Source: Eonycteris spelaea (Eukaryota > Chordata > Mammalia > Chiroptera > Pteropodidae). From it: DNA of 64,000 bases. The stretch spans positions 992,001 through 1,056,000 of the forward strand of contig PUFA01000144.1 of the NCBI GenBank assembly GCA_003508835.1. The letters are read 5' to 3'. Position numbers and translations under genes: made by a program. Shown piece after piece: positions 14,315 to 25,939 of this stretch (position 1 is its first letter; each line of letters starts with the position of its first letter). The notes under the pieces are model-generated. The model had not been told where the DNA came from. It did not search any database and saw only the letters and a list, made by a program, of their open reading frames with translations.

Positions 14315-14485
14315 AAAAGATAAATATGAGCCTGTTTCTTGAACCTAGTTTCTCTGTTTTCATCTGTAAAATGGGAGCAATACTGCTACTTTACAGGGTG
14401 ATTGAGGAAATCAAATAAGGTGCAATATATAAAGTGCTTAGGAAAGACTCGGAAAAATAGAGCTTAAATAAATAGTAGCCTTTGT
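14315..14485 (+). mobile_element. MIR SINE fragment
   Basis: Text from TTTTCATCTGTAAAATGGGA through ACAGGGTGATTGAGGAAATC to ATAAAGTGCTTAGGAAAGAC is the MIR 3' half. Confidence 0.75.
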
Positions 14486-16019
14486 TATTAATGATGGATA
14501 GTGGCTAATATCCATGTAATGTCTAATATCTTTTGCATGCAACTCTCCTCTCTGATATTTATGGGTGGCTAAATTGGCTGCACAGGGAGTGTCAAGTTAC
14601 AATTCTGTCACCTTGGTCACTTTCTTCTTGGGTTTGATCCAAAGGCTGACTCAGCACACTGCCCCTGTTGAAGGGGTACAGTGGGGATGGGGGGTAAAAA
14701 GATGAAGACTCATGCCGAGCCCAGTGAGGATCATGACAAGGAGCCTGCCTTAACCAAGCCAGAGCCAGTGCAGACACCTCTTGGCTTTGCATCCCTCAGG
14801 ACTGAGTAGCTATGTGTACCAGGCTGGCCTCGTTGATATCCTGAAGGAAGCACATGAGTGATTTCACTGAGTCCTGCAAGATTTTACCAACTCCAGGATT
14901 GGGTATCTCAGGCAGCTGGTTTTGGAATGAAATACTGTTTTAGAACAAAGGACAACACATTAGCTAGTTCAGACCACTCCATGATAGGAGAGGAGATAAG
15001 CCCTTCTAAAAAGGGAAAGTTCCAGAAGTGAAATCACAAATCCTCATTTTCAAAGATGTAGAAAGAGGCTAAGTGGAAACATTTCTGTTTCCTGTCCACA
15101 TCAGTCGAGGTGATGAACGGTGTGACTGTCCTAGAGAATTAAGTGTGAGTGGGTGGAAAGAAAGGCCTGGTCTCGGAATTAGGGAACCTCAGGTGAAGGG
15201 TGACACTGCAGAGAAAAGTTAAATTATTTTTATGCATCTGATTAAGATTTGATTTAGGAATATTTTTTAAGGTGGAGCTCTGGAGACAAATCTGAATTTA
15301 TGTGAATCAAACTGTATAACTTAGAATGATGCAGAAAGAACATTTTTTGCTTGAAAACATTTTGATACAAATTAAACAGAAAACCTGGCATCTCTTATCT
15401 TAAGGGGAATGAAAAGGGAGTCTGGGGCCTCAGGAATGAATGCCAATAATGATGCATTAATTGGTTTCATTCTTTGAAGGTAGGAAGGTAGGTGCCGTGC
15501 ATGAGCACAGAAGCTTAAAGGCCATCCAATCTGTCCTGCCACTAGTACCACCTAGTGGCAGCCAAGAAGATGTGTAGGCATTTTTTTAAAAAGCTTTAAA
15601 AAGTTATAAAAGCATACATCAATAAAACTTGTTGTTAAAAACAATTAAAAATACAAAACAATTCCGAGCAAATTGTCAAGGGTCTTTCCATTTCCTTTCT
15701 CAATCCCACTTCTCTTTCTTATTTACAGTAACTTGCTTTTGCTGTGCATTTTCTCAAAATCCAATCTCTCTGTCTCTCCCCCTCTCTCTCATTCTCTCTC
15801 TCTCTATCTCGATCTGTGTCTCCCTCTGCACTTAGTTTTTAAAAACATAAACAGAACCATACTGCATATGATGGCATGATATTTCTTGTATAACAGATAT
15901 CTTTAAAATAATATCCTAGTGCAGCAGAAACTATCCCCTGTGGTCCCACACACTATAATCTGCTTACAAGTTCAAATGTCAGGTCAGCTATCAAATTTTG
16001 AGCTGGAAGACTAACATAG
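14486..16019. other. Intergenic, includes an inverted repeat and a CT tract
   Basis: Mostly unassigned. A 10-bp-arm inverted repeat lies at 15536-15561 and the CT-rich tract at 15766-15830. A plus-strand frame at 14698-14805 has a charged, proline-rich look but no recognisable match. Confidence 0.55.
15766..15830. repeat. CT-rich low-complexity tract
   Basis: Imperfect CTCTCT repeats with TCTCCC and TATCTC variants; the open frames across it (15629-15879) are low-complexity artefacts. Confidence 0.9.
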
Positions 16020-16802
16020 GTATTGAAAATACCTCCCTTTCTTCCCCTGCCTAATCTGCACCTATTTTGTTTCCTGTCTTGAGCAATAGCCCCTCTATTC
16101 TACTTCTCCATCCTGTGGCCCAAGCTGTTGATGGGTGGTCTGGTCTAGGCCTCTATCTCTCCTGTCTTCTCACTCCACTTCTTGCTTCATGCAGATTTCT
16201 CTGCCCCCATGTGCTGTTGTCTGGCTTCACTCCTCACCTTGCATATGCTTCTATACTCCTCTCCCTGTCTCCAAACTGCTAGCAGGGAGATCACTCTGTA
16301 TCATACAAATCATCGTCATTTTATACTTAAAAAAATAATAAAACCTTCCAGCTCTCATTTTCTGTAGAGCAAAGCCTAAACTGCTCAGCAGGTATGCAAA
16401 GCTCCTCGCAGTCTGGTCTATGCCTCTTTCCTCCTCCATTATTCCCTATGCTCCAGCTGCACAGAATTCCTTCTTCCAGAGTGGATCATACGCCCTCATA
16501 AACCGATACCTTTTCTGTGCCTGAGATGTGCTTTCCCTCTTGTCCTCCTGATTAAATTCTGCTCATTTGTCAAGCTGCAGCTCAGATGTTATCTATGAAG
16601 CTCCCTCTAACTCTTGCAGGCTCCGCTTCGCCCTTTCATGTATTTAATATGCACTTCTGCTATAACATTTACCGCATTTTATTGTAATTATTTGGTGATG
16701 AGCAAGATGAGCAATTTGAATACTTATGGTAGTACCCTCACCATTTCTTGCCCCAGAGATAGGTGGCACGTGGATGTGTTTTGAATGCGTAAATGAACAT
16801 TA
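16020..16802 (+). mobile_element. L2 LINE, 3' portion
   Basis: The C-terminal end of the L2 reading frame and its 3'UTR are recognisable: GAGCAAAGCCTAAACTGCTC, CTCGCAGTCTGGTCTATGCC, GCTCAGATGTTATCTATGAA, then ACATTTACCGCATTTTATTG and a diverged end near GATGTGTTTTGAATGCGTAA. At nearly 800 bases it is the longest L2 copy here. The open frames at 16067-16367 are its decayed coding remnants or shadows. Confidence 0.75.
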
Positions 16803-16824
16803 AAGAGAAGGACTAGGCCTTAGG

Positions 16825-16995
16825 GCAGTGATTTCCAAATGCTACTGTGATAAGGATCATCTCAGGTCCTTCTCAAGATGCAGATGTTTTAAATTTTTCT
16901 CTCAGAGTTCACCTAATTTGGCAGGTCTGAAAAGGTGGAGCGCAGGAACCTACATTTTAACAAACATCCCAGATAATTCTGATGGCCTGCAAGAA
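16825..16995 (+). mobile_element. hAT-type MITE remnant (MER5-like)
   Basis: CAGTGATTTCCAAATGCTAC at one end and CTACATTTTAACAAACATCC with AGATAATTCTGATGG at the other fit the hAT-Charlie MITE layout with ends related as inverted repeats. Diverged, so the subfamily is not called. Confidence 0.55.
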
Positions 16996-16999
16996 GCCC

Positions 17000-18324
17000 T
17001 CTCCTAGAGTACAAAGCAAATAATCTGAAAAAAAAAAAAGCAAAGAACATTTGTTCCTCGAGATGGCATACAATAAAGAATGTGCTCATGCCCAAAGAGA
17101 TCCCTGAGGTGGTTGTTCTTGGCACTTCTGAGAATAAATAGATGCCAGCCAATGGTTTGAGAAAGCCACAGGAAGTGAATTGATCCGTGAAGGCTCTAAA
17201 GAAGCATCAAGTTCCATGTACGAGGGCTGAATTGTTTCTTTTTCAGAACAATTGTCGTCAATTCCCATATGTTTGTTTTGTTAGAATAGTCACTATTTAG
17301 CCAGGCCCAAGCTGTTGTCATTAATACGTTGCATTTGTGTCAAGCTTCTCTTTGGGATATTCTCCAAGCATTTAAACAGCTTTAAGCCTGTCTTCCCTCA
17401 TTCCCTGAGGGAGGAACAAGCACAAGCTCACGCCAACTCAACTTGTTAGGCATTGCTTAAAAGCAGCTCCTGGAGCACCCCATGCAGGCAGGAGGGGGAG
17501 AGTGGGATAATTCCCAGCCCCTCCCCTCTGTGCTCTCCCATTTTTCCCACCCACCCTGCCAAATGCTCGCTGGTGCCTTCAGCAGATGGCTCTCACTCTT
17601 CAAGTCTATGCAGACAATTTCCTCTCCAGATAGATAAGTTCTAAAAGGATTCCCAGGTTCTAGATAATGCAGGAGTGCCAAGGACCGCACTGGCCAAAGA
17701 GAAGCCTCCATACAATTAACCAACAGATCTTCCAGAGACAGTAGAAAACATGGTTAGGCTCTGGTTCAGAAGGCTGAAGCTTTGGGTAGCCGAGGTCTGC
17801 CAGGCCCAGAGCACCAGTTCTCCCAGAGGTCCCACAGCTCTGACCTTGGCCACGTGGATCTGCCTGGACTTACCTTGACTCCTCATTCCTGTGGCTTTCC
17901 TCCTGGTGAAGGCCCCCTCAGCTCTACAGACTCTGATTTCCTCAGCTCTAAAGAAGTTAACTCAATGGGCTCGAGCCATGAAAATTCTGAAAAGAACCTC
18001 TGTTTGTGGTCATATTCATAAAATCTCCAGATGTAAATAAGTACCAAGCATGCATGTGCATATCTACGCCACAACAAAATACAAGACTGAAGAATAAAAT
18101 GTGAGATCAAGATTCCAGCTGGGTCTTGACTTGAAAAAAATTAGTATTTTGGAATATATGTACATATATATATTATATATAATTTTGACATTTCAAATTC
18201 TGCTTCAAGCGTGGGGGAGGTTGCCACTGATCCCATGGTTACCACATGGGCCATGAGGAGCGGCCTTCCCAGTGGGCGGGAAACATCAGCTTCTGGGGCT
18301 TCAGAAATCAAGGTTTGTAAACTT
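17000..18324. other. Intergenic, slightly more G+C-rich, unassigned
   Basis: 17400-18000 is more G+C-rich than its surroundings and has overlapping short frames on both strands (17453-17723, 17782-18021). None has a recognisable domain. A TA-rich stretch lies at 18155-18183. Confidence 0.5.
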
Positions 18325-18520
18325 CCAGGGAGGGCAAGTATGTTGGAGTCATCTGGGTTTTTATTCTGCCTCTTTCGCTCTCACTAGCTATATGAACTTG
18401 GGCAGGCAGCCTAACCTCTCTGAGCTTAATATCCTCATTTTAACAAAAGAAATGATATATAATTTATAGAGTGGCTTGGAGGTAGTATATATAAAATATC
18501 TGCCATGCAACAGACACTCA
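18325..18520 (+). mobile_element. MIR SINE fragment
   Basis: AGCTATATGAACTTGGGCAG, CCTAACCTCTCTGAGCTTAA and the TCAATGGATG ending match the MIR core and 3' region. Confidence 0.75.
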
Positions 18521-18889
18521 ATGGATGTGGTTTTTGCCTTTTCTTTCCCCATTTATTCCACCCCTCTGCCTCTAAACAGAGCCCCACTCCAACTAGTTCA
18601 ATCAGAGTTTATGGGGTTTTTTAAAGTCCATAAGTAAAAATAAAAATGATTTAATCTGCCTCTTAATTCATCCTATAACTTTAGATTTTCCCAGGCAGGA
18701 AATAACGTCTTAGAACTAACTTAAAACACTTAAGTGTCCTTTTTGAATAGTTCCACTTTAGGATCCTCAGCAGAAAAGGAGAGGAGCTGATCAGAGCACC
18801 CCAGATGTTGTAGATTAGGCAAGTCTGAGTTACATTGTAGTACACAACAACCCATGAATAACCTCAAATATTAATAGTATTTTAATAGT

Positions 18890-19095
18890 TTCCCATTCAT
18901 CTAAAAAAAAAAAAGAAGATGAATTGTTATAGCACAGAAGGATGGAAGGATGGATAAATGGATAATAAGTGATAAAGCAAATACAGAAAAATGCTAATTG
19001 TGAAATCCAGGCGATGAGTATGTGGCTGTTTTCTGTACAGTTCTCTCAACTTTTCTGTATATCTCAACATTTTTCACAATAAAATGTTGATAAAA
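18890..19095 (+). mobile_element. L1M 3'-end-like remnant
   Basis: A passage with CTAATTGTGAAATCCAGGCG, TTCTCTCAACTTTTCTGTAT and a final ACAATAAAATGTTGATAAAA has the wording of an old L1 3' end. A GGAT-rich stretch precedes it at about 18938-18963. Confidence 0.45.
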
Positions 19096-19202
19096 ATTTA
19101 TTTCTCAGATATGCTACAGGTCTGGTAAAGACTGGCTAGTAGACTGTTTCATATCTTCTTACTCCAGGACCCAGGATGATGGATCGTTTTGAAAGTGGCT
19201 AG

Positions 19203-19214
19203 TTGCCATGGCAA
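19203..19214. promoter_or_regulatory. X-box palindrome (RFX-type site)
   Basis: TTGCCATGGCAA is a perfect 12-bp palindrome preceded by G, matching the RFX consensus GTTGCCATGGCAAC at all but the last base. It lies about 4.5 kb beyond the end of CNRIP1. Function is inferred from motif only. Confidence 0.4.
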
Positions 19215-19628
19215 GGTGAAAGAGAGCTCTGCTGGGTATTGCACAAACAGTTGGGTACTTCAGCCTGGAAATGACATATGTCACTTCTGCACAGCTCACT
19301 AGCCAGAGCTGTTCTCACAGGGCCCTACCCCAGGTTATGGAAGTATAGTCCTATTATGTGCCTACACAGCAGAAGGCTGGAAATGTTTCGAGGGCAGACA
19401 AATAATTATCCTAAAAGAATAATCTCCTTAAAAGAATGACACACCTTAGTACCATTATCATTAATAATACTAACATGAAAAGGCACATTCACTTAAAGCA
19501 ATGTCAGTAAGAGAGACCTCAAGCTTTTTCTCTCTTATCCACTTGCCTTCTTTTGGTCTCCTTTAAAGGGAGTGGAACTAACCCGCTAAAGGCTAATATA
19601 TTCCAAACTACTCACTGGCTGGTTTTTC

Positions 19629-19660
19629 AGCCAGCCAGCCAGCCAGCCAGCCAGCTAGCT
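19629..19660. repeat. (CCAG)n tetranucleotide repeat, about 7 copies
   Basis: CAGCCAGCCAG repeats run to a diverged AGCTAGCT end. Confidence 0.95.
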
Positions 19661-20489
19661 CTTTCTAGAATCTCATCACCTTTTTATTGAGTCAGCTCAT
19701 TTTCGCCATCAGTATGAATATGTGGACGCTGTCCAGAGAACTTAAGAAAAGCAGAAGTTAGATGACGTTTTTCAGAAATGGGGTAATAAAATAAAATCTT
19801 TGACTAAACAATATTTCCAAATTATTCTCAACTCGACATTTTAGAGGAGTCAGGAAAGACTTTATAGCTGAGGTGACATTTAAGCTGGCCCTTGAAGGCA
19901 TTTGCTGGGTAGAAAATGGAGCAGGGCATTCCAAGCCGAGGGAACAGGCTGTGCAGTGGTAAGGAAAGTCTTCTGGCTTGCTTTATCAAAAGGCGAATCA
20001 GAAATTCACCGGGGCCAGAGTCTACAGTGCCTCTCAGGATTACTATGAAAGTACCAGGGTAGAACTAAAAATATTGTTGCAATTTTCATCTGTTAGCAAG
20101 TGGGAAATGGAATACTATACTTATTAAAGAAAAATTTTAATTAGTCTTTTCTAGTGCTGTAACAGTAGTTAATACGACTTCAAAGAGCAAAGGTCATCTT
20201 CAAGTAATTTGCTGTGTAGAGTTCTCTAGGTCTCTATATTGAACACTGAGTTTCCAGAAATTTAATACTTGTTTTTTGACACTCGTTTTTACGTTATACA
20301 TATGTTTTTAATATATCCACAGTAATTTTCTTTGGGAAAAGGAACTGATCTGCTAGGCTGCAAACAAATTAAGGCAAAACCACCAGGTTAAAAAAACAAA
20401 CACTATAGGAATGTGGGCACATAATGAAGTCATTTTAAACGAAATGTGTCAGGCCAAAGAGGATGGGGAGGAAAGAACAAAGGTGCTTC

Positions 20490-20605
20490 TCATGTGATAT
20501 ACCATTTAATCCTAACACACTTTGTGAAGTGGATATTATTATCATCATTTCATAAATGAGAAAACTGAAGGTCAAATAAAGTGCTTTCTTATAAAATTAG
20601 CTATT
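20490..20605 (-). mobile_element. MIR SINE fragment, inverted
   Basis: CATTTAATCCTAACACACTT, ATTATTATCATCATTTCATA and AATGAGAAAACTGAAGGTCA read as MIR in reverse. Confidence 0.65.
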
Positions 20606-21114
20606 TAAACAGGAGCCTTGTTTTTCAACTTCTGAGGCTTCCTCCCATCCCCTACCCCACCCCTGTAAAAAGGAAGTATGACATGTGCTACCTATGTCAT
20701 AGTTTTCAGGATTAAAAGAAATAACAAATAGAACTTTTGACATTATTCTTGACTTCTCCCAGATTTTAAGTTCTCTGATTCTGTCCTGATGTTTGCAATT
20801 ATCCAAAACTGGGTCTTTATAGAAAAGACTTAATGAAGCCTGTTTGTGTAGAAAGTCTTTTCTTGGCATACCTTAATACATACTACTTCAAACTATTTAT
20901 TTTTAAATAATTAAAAATATTACCTCTACATGTTTTTTTTGGAATAAAAATAGAGCACAAATGTTGGTCATTATTTCAAATTCATGCATGGAATATTCTA
21001 GGAAAATATGTTTTATTCCTTTAAATGCCTTCAGTTTTTCTCTTGGCACTTTTAATAATTTTGTTTGAAAATGTATTTTGCTCTGCCTTTTGAAACATGA
21101 TGCACCAAATAACA

Positions 21115-21345
21115 TGTGCAGATAATGTTCTAAAAGTTTTACATATGTTCATTTATTTAATCCTCACAACCATTCTACAAGGTAAATAGAATTATTATCT
21201 CCATTTTCCAAATGAGAAAATTGAAGCACAGAGATACTAAGTGACTTGCCTAAGGTCACACAGTTACTAAAAACTCTGAGCCAGGATTCGAATTGAGGCA
21301 TCTTAGATTCAGAATCTGAACTTTTAAACACTGAGTCACGATGAT
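21115..21345 (-). mobile_element. MIR SINE, near full length, inverted
   Basis: TTTATTTAATCCTCACAACC, CATTTTCCAAATGAGAAAAT, CTAAGGTCACACAGTTACTA and GCCAGGATTCGAATTGAGGC form the textbook reverse MIR. This is the best preserved MIR in the window. Confidence 0.85.
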
Positions 21346-22229
21346 ACATTTCTGAAGATAATGGATTATCCTCCTAGATGAAACAGGGCCGTGATTATAT
21401 ATATCATTTTTTATTTGATATCCACATTAACAACTGTGATTTAGTACAAGATTGTGTCTCTGTAGTCCCTACATATTATACTTTTTGACTGACTGTATTT
21501 GCTTTTTACATTTTTTCTTTATGCTCTGTGGAAAAAAATATATATATATATTTTAGCATATCTACCTCTACGACTTGCCTTCTTTCCTCTAATTATTCTG
21601 CTTCCAATTTCCTAAAAGCCAGAAACCAGATCACCCTATATGTTAGAACTATCTGTGAAATAAGATTCATGAGGCTTTGAGAGAAGACCCAAGCCTTTAG
21701 TGAATGGACTTTGTGACGTCCGTGACAGGGATCTTTATTTTGTGGCATGTTTTCTGTTCTCAGCTGTGATCCAGGTAGTTTAGAAGGCTGAATAAATGAC
21801 TTCTCAATAAGCAAGGTGTCACAAAATATAAATTCAAGGCATTTCTACTCTTCCACCTGTTCAAAAGTGTTTTAGTCATCAGCATAATTAGAAGGATAGC
21901 CTTGTTCCTCAAGCTTCTGGGTAGCCATCTGATGCTTAGAAGTAGAGAGACGTGGCTACAACTTGTATAAAAATAGCCCTTCCAGATGGCTGAGGGGCAA
22001 AGTTACAACTCAGCAGCTTGATATAGCTGAGCACTCAAGTTTTGGAGTAGAAGGAGAGCTATAGGAGAAGTAGCCAGAGACACTGGGCTAGAGTCCAATC
22101 ATAAGTATAACAGTATATGCCAGGAGAGATCACTTAACGTGGCAGATTAGCTGTTAAGATTTCCTGTTTACTTCATCTCCATCTCCTCCCCACCTCCCAT
22201 GATTCAGCCTTACCTCTTAGCCCCAAGGG

Positions 22230-22230
<1 letters not shown>

Positions 22231-22272
<42 letters not shown>
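22231..22272. repeat. (AC)n microsatellite, 21 copies
   Basis: Forty-two bases of uninterrupted AC. Confidence 0.98.
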
Positions 22273-22273
<1 letters not shown>

Positions 22274-23714
22274 ACTTTTTTTTAAGATATAAAATAGAGT
22301 TACAACTTGTAAAGCTTAAAAAGCTTTAGAATTCTCCTAGCTTAACTCCTTGTTTTGGAGACAAGCAAACTGAGACACAGAAAATTGAAATAACCACTTA
22401 GGCCTAAGGAGCATGTTTGTGGGGCTCAGATGTTCCAGCTTCTGTCCAGGGGCTCACCAGCTACCTCCTCCCTGGGAGTGTGCAATTGTGGTGGGCCATA
22501 TTTTCTCCCAGCCCTGCCTTGAATCATCCCAAACTCAAAAATCAAAGCCTCTAGATGTTTTTCCTAAAGCCATGGAAATATTGCAAAAGCCATAATATTG
22601 CTTCTACCCCTCAAAACAAACGCTGAAGCTCTGATAAATGAGTCACTAGTTTGAAGCCTCTTGTTTCACAAATGAAAATATTTCTTCATCAAAGGCTTCA
22701 GATTAAAATATGTAGTTCTCATATTTCCCCACCTTCCAAATCACTGCATTTCTATTGGGTCTTCTAGAAGAAAACTCAAGTCTCTGTCTACAGTAAATAC
22801 ATTTTTAAAAATATCTCAATGTCTGTTTAAATATTTGAGTGTTGGTTTTTAAAATACAGTAATCAGAAATGGGTCAATTTTTATATTTGGCAGCAGTTGT
22901 AATATACACTATTATTTTTGAGAAACAAGTGAATTGAGAAGCATACTGCTCTCCTAAACCGCACCCCCTCCCTCTGCCACTCATAACTAGCCCATGTCCA
23001 AGGCATTGCTGTGCCCTGCTGGCTGTACAGCCTCATTGCAGGTAAGTGCCAGGTGGAAAGGGTTTTGGCGCCAGCCTTCCAAATTTCATTCTACAATAAA
23101 TTGACTCTTTACAATACTTCCATTAACCTTGCTTATTCTGACATGAAGGGCTTACAGGCAGAAAAAAACAAATCTTCAACTAATTTTTTCCCAATGTGAT
23201 AGGATTTGTGCTTTTCAAGTGAATAAATATTACAATATTGTCACAAAGTGGTATGTTGCTTTTCAAGAAGTTTCTTTCCTTCTTAGAGATTCATCCTCAA
23301 ACTTTGTGGAGTACTAGCTTTGTGCTGGGTACCTTGCAGCACCCTGGGAGTAGGCAAGGAGGTGTCCATCCTGATATAAACTTACTATTACAGCATCACA
23401 GCCTCAAGCTGCTCAGCTATAGAGTTGGCTGATAGAGGAGTGGCCACCACGGAGGGAGGAATTTTGGAAAGAGAACAGGGACAAACATTTCTTGATTGCC
23501 CACCAAGTGCCTGAGCCTGTGCTAGCCCTGTTAGAACTGGCTGGAGCATCCTGTTAAATTGCCAGAATTAATCTGTGGGTAAGTGTGCTAATTCTACTCC
23601 AGGTCTGTCCCCCTCACCCTGCAGCACAGATGGAGATCTTAGAGGAGCTGGCCTGGAGCAGAGGTCCACCTGCTAAATAGATAATGCCCAAATTAAGAAG
23701 GCAAGCCAGGGTAT

Positions 23715-24540
23715 GATTTTCAACACCTTTATTAAGAAATATCAAAAGTTGATTACAGTTCCATACACAGTTTTACAAAGTTCAAGTGAAGGGGAATGTA
23801 GGGATGCCATCAATATAATGCTAGGGTCCCTTGCCAAAGAGATAATAACCCTGTAACTCCTGTCACCTTGTTTAACAGTGATCACAACCATGCTTCTTCC
23901 CAATTCCACTAGGGCATGGCACAAAACCTTAAGTTACTTGAAAGAGTTTTAATACACTATAAACACTTCTTAAGTATTTCTCCTTTTATTTTGTCATCCT
24001 TTCCTGGAAAAGCTGAGCTATCTGGAGGGAGCACATTTAAATCACGTTCACTGCAATTTGTATTACATTTTCACAAAGCCTGCTTTAAGGGCTGTAAAAC
24101 AGTGCAAGTTACCGTATTACACTTGGGAGAGAACCCACACACATTGTTATTTTTTTATTTAACGTTTAACAAAAAAGGAGGATCACTCAACTTGAAAACA
24201 TAACACCACGGTTATTCGGTAGAACTGTTAAATATGGGACATGCCTGCCAATTCCACCAAGGTCCTTGGAAGCGGCCAACATGATGATCAAGAACAATTG
24301 GATGCAGGCACATCAACACAGAATATGGAATGGGGTCTTCTTGGGGATGGTATATTACGATCTTTTGTCAGGGACATTGCATCAGAAGGAAATCACGCTT
24401 TCAAAATAATCGGGGCTAGTAGGTCATTGGCGCCCGATGGGAAATATCAACAGTGTGGTGCGCCTTGGTGAAGGCTTGTGCTGGGTTATCTAAAAGGAGA
24501 TTTCTGAAGGATTGTCCAGCAACATCAGAAAAAGCCATCT
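23715..24540 (-). other. CNRIP1: CNRIP1 3'UTR
   Basis: About 825 nt follow the stop codon without an obvious interspersed repeat, unlike the DNA on either side, which suggests an exonic sequence under constraint. Three AATAAA hexamers lie on the minus strand, at 24154-24159, 23985-23990 and 23728-23733. I take the last as the main signal because the repeat-poor, unique character of the sequence runs up to it. Two open frames on the plus strand here (23916-24203 and 24241-24471) match nothing I recognise and are probably chance frames in conserved UTR. Confidence 0.7.
23728..23733 (-). terminator. CNRIP1: Distal poly(A) signal AATAAA of CNRIP1
   Basis: The plus strand reads TTTATT, which is AATAAA on the gene strand. 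Cleavage would be expected roughly 10-30 nt further on, near 23700-23718. Earlier AATAAA hexamers at 24154-24159 and 23985-23990 could give shorter 3'UTR forms. Confidence 0.6.
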
Positions 24541-24705
24541 TCAGAGGAAGGACTCCTTGTTCACCCACATGAGACTGCGTGTCTCGTTGGGCTTGCACTC
24601 ATACTCAATGACAGAGAAGGGGCTTCCCCACTGGCAGTGATCTCGCTTGTGGTAATTATAGAACTTGACTTGCCACATCGTTTCGAAGGTCCCAATGTCA
24701 GTTAT
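24541..24705 (-). CDS. CNRIP1: CNRIP1 exon 3, coding part (residues 111-164 and stop)
   Basis: This is the last exon. The acceptor is a good pyrimidine tract ending CCCTCAG just before 24705. It encodes [20 protein letters not shown], then the conserved [20 protein letters not shown], and ends [14 protein letters not shown] with a stop at 24541. This is the conserved C-terminal half. The terminal Ser-Phe-Leu fits a class I PDZ-ligand pattern (S/T-X-hydrophobic), which has been proposed for human CRIP1a. Frame and phase match the end of exon 2. The first residue here, Ile111, is Phe in human as I recall it, and Met120 is Val. The exon continues without interruption into the 3'UTR. Confidence 0.95.
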   Translation of the reverse strand: MTDIGTFETMWQVKFYNYHKRDHCQWGSPFSVIEYECKPNETRSLMWVNKESFL

Positions 24706-25939
24706 CTGAGGGAGAGAAATACGCCCCATGAAAAATTCATTCTGCCATGAGCAATAGACGAGAGTCAATGTTAGTGAGAGGTCCTGCATCATCAGATGTG
24801 ATCAATCAAGGCTCTCTGAGTTGGCAAACCTTCGCCTTTACTTTAATAAACTATCTTCTGTTATTATGGGAGATAGTTTCCTGTAAAGCTGTGTGTGGAC
24901 CATTTTTCCTCTATAAAATCTTATTTCCATTGTATGAGTGGCATTTGCTATTATATTGCCTTTAATAAAACTTAACTCCCTAAATGTATGTGTTTTCCAA
25001 ATTTAATTTCTGGAAACCACTTAGAATCTCAGAATTTTAGAGCTTGCCACAGAAAGGGGATTGGGAAGGGAAGAGAGGAAATAATGTTTAATGATTGTCT
25101 TTTGGTTTCTATCTCAAAAGATGGTTGTATAAAATAACATAAACACAACATAACTAAACATAGGATGGCAATTGTCCTATCATTAATTTCAATTCCAGGA
25201 AAAATTATTTTATTGGAAGTATTTGATTGTTAAAGACCCCACTTTAAATTTCAAATACCACTGAATGTTCATAAGTCCAGATCCATGTCCATGTCTCAGG
25301 CTTTGATTATACCTTATCCAAAACCACATTTGAGTATCTACAAGGTGCCTTGCACATATCCACGTTTCTATAAGGCATGATTCTTGTTCTCACAAAGTTT
25401 GCATTCTGCTTCCAGAAGGTAGGCCCTACAAATCACTGCACAGAATTCTTCTGAACCAGAACACAATTCTCATGTAGCTGAGAAGAGGGTGCAGAATACC
25501 CTAGAGGCCACTGGGCAGGTGCTCAAGTGGCCTGTGGGGTAGCCTGACCCCACTACCGCCTCCTGGAGCTATTTAGGGGATCTGGCATTCAATAGCATGA
25601 TGCCTGTCGTTATTTTCTCCTCTGACCCTTCCCTGTCATGGGAAGGGACGGGGACTGACTTGGCAGGGTTTTTAGACTTGTCAGAAGCCAGAAGACATGG
25701 AGGGGGAGGGCAGCGAGTAGAAGCCTTATGCTTGTAGCTGCTACTGGAGGAGGGTAATCAGGTGCTTCCCAGATAGCTCTCCAAGATGCTCTCAAAATTA
25801 TATTCTGCACCATTGCCTCATCCTACTAATTTGATCCCAAAACAAGATTTGGCTTTCCTTTGGGAAATTTGGTTGACTTGAAAGAGTGGGTGATATACCA
25901 CACATTTTCTCCCAGATGAGAAAATGAAGTATCTCTTTT

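Larger units (their letters stand above)
19096..23714. other. Intergenic between repeats and the CNRIP1 3' end
   Basis: Holds the X-box palindrome at 19203-19214, the CCAG repeat, an unplaced old repeat at about 19850-20040 (GGGCATTCCAAGCCGAGGGA wording), two inverted MIRs, and the AC microsatellite. The remaining sequence is unassigned. Confidence 0.55.

Noticed and set aside
14592..14810. Possible processed pseudogene: minus-strand 66 codons and a charged plus-strand frame at 14698-14805
   Set aside because: No protein family recognised, no poly(A) tail or TSD, frames end quickly.
15546..15561. Full CTCF motif
   Set aside because: CCACCTAGTGGCAG differs from the CTCF core at two important central positions; kept only as part of the inverted repeat.
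1..23700. Exons of PPP3R1, the expected left neighbour
   Set aside because: No CpG island and no calcineurin B coding text seen; by human spacing its 5' end would lie beyond the window.
24241..24471. 76-codon plus-strand open frame opposite the CNRIP1 3'UTR (and 95 codons at 23916-24203)
   Set aside because: No recognisable domain; lies in a conserved UTR of the opposite strand, where chance frames persist.
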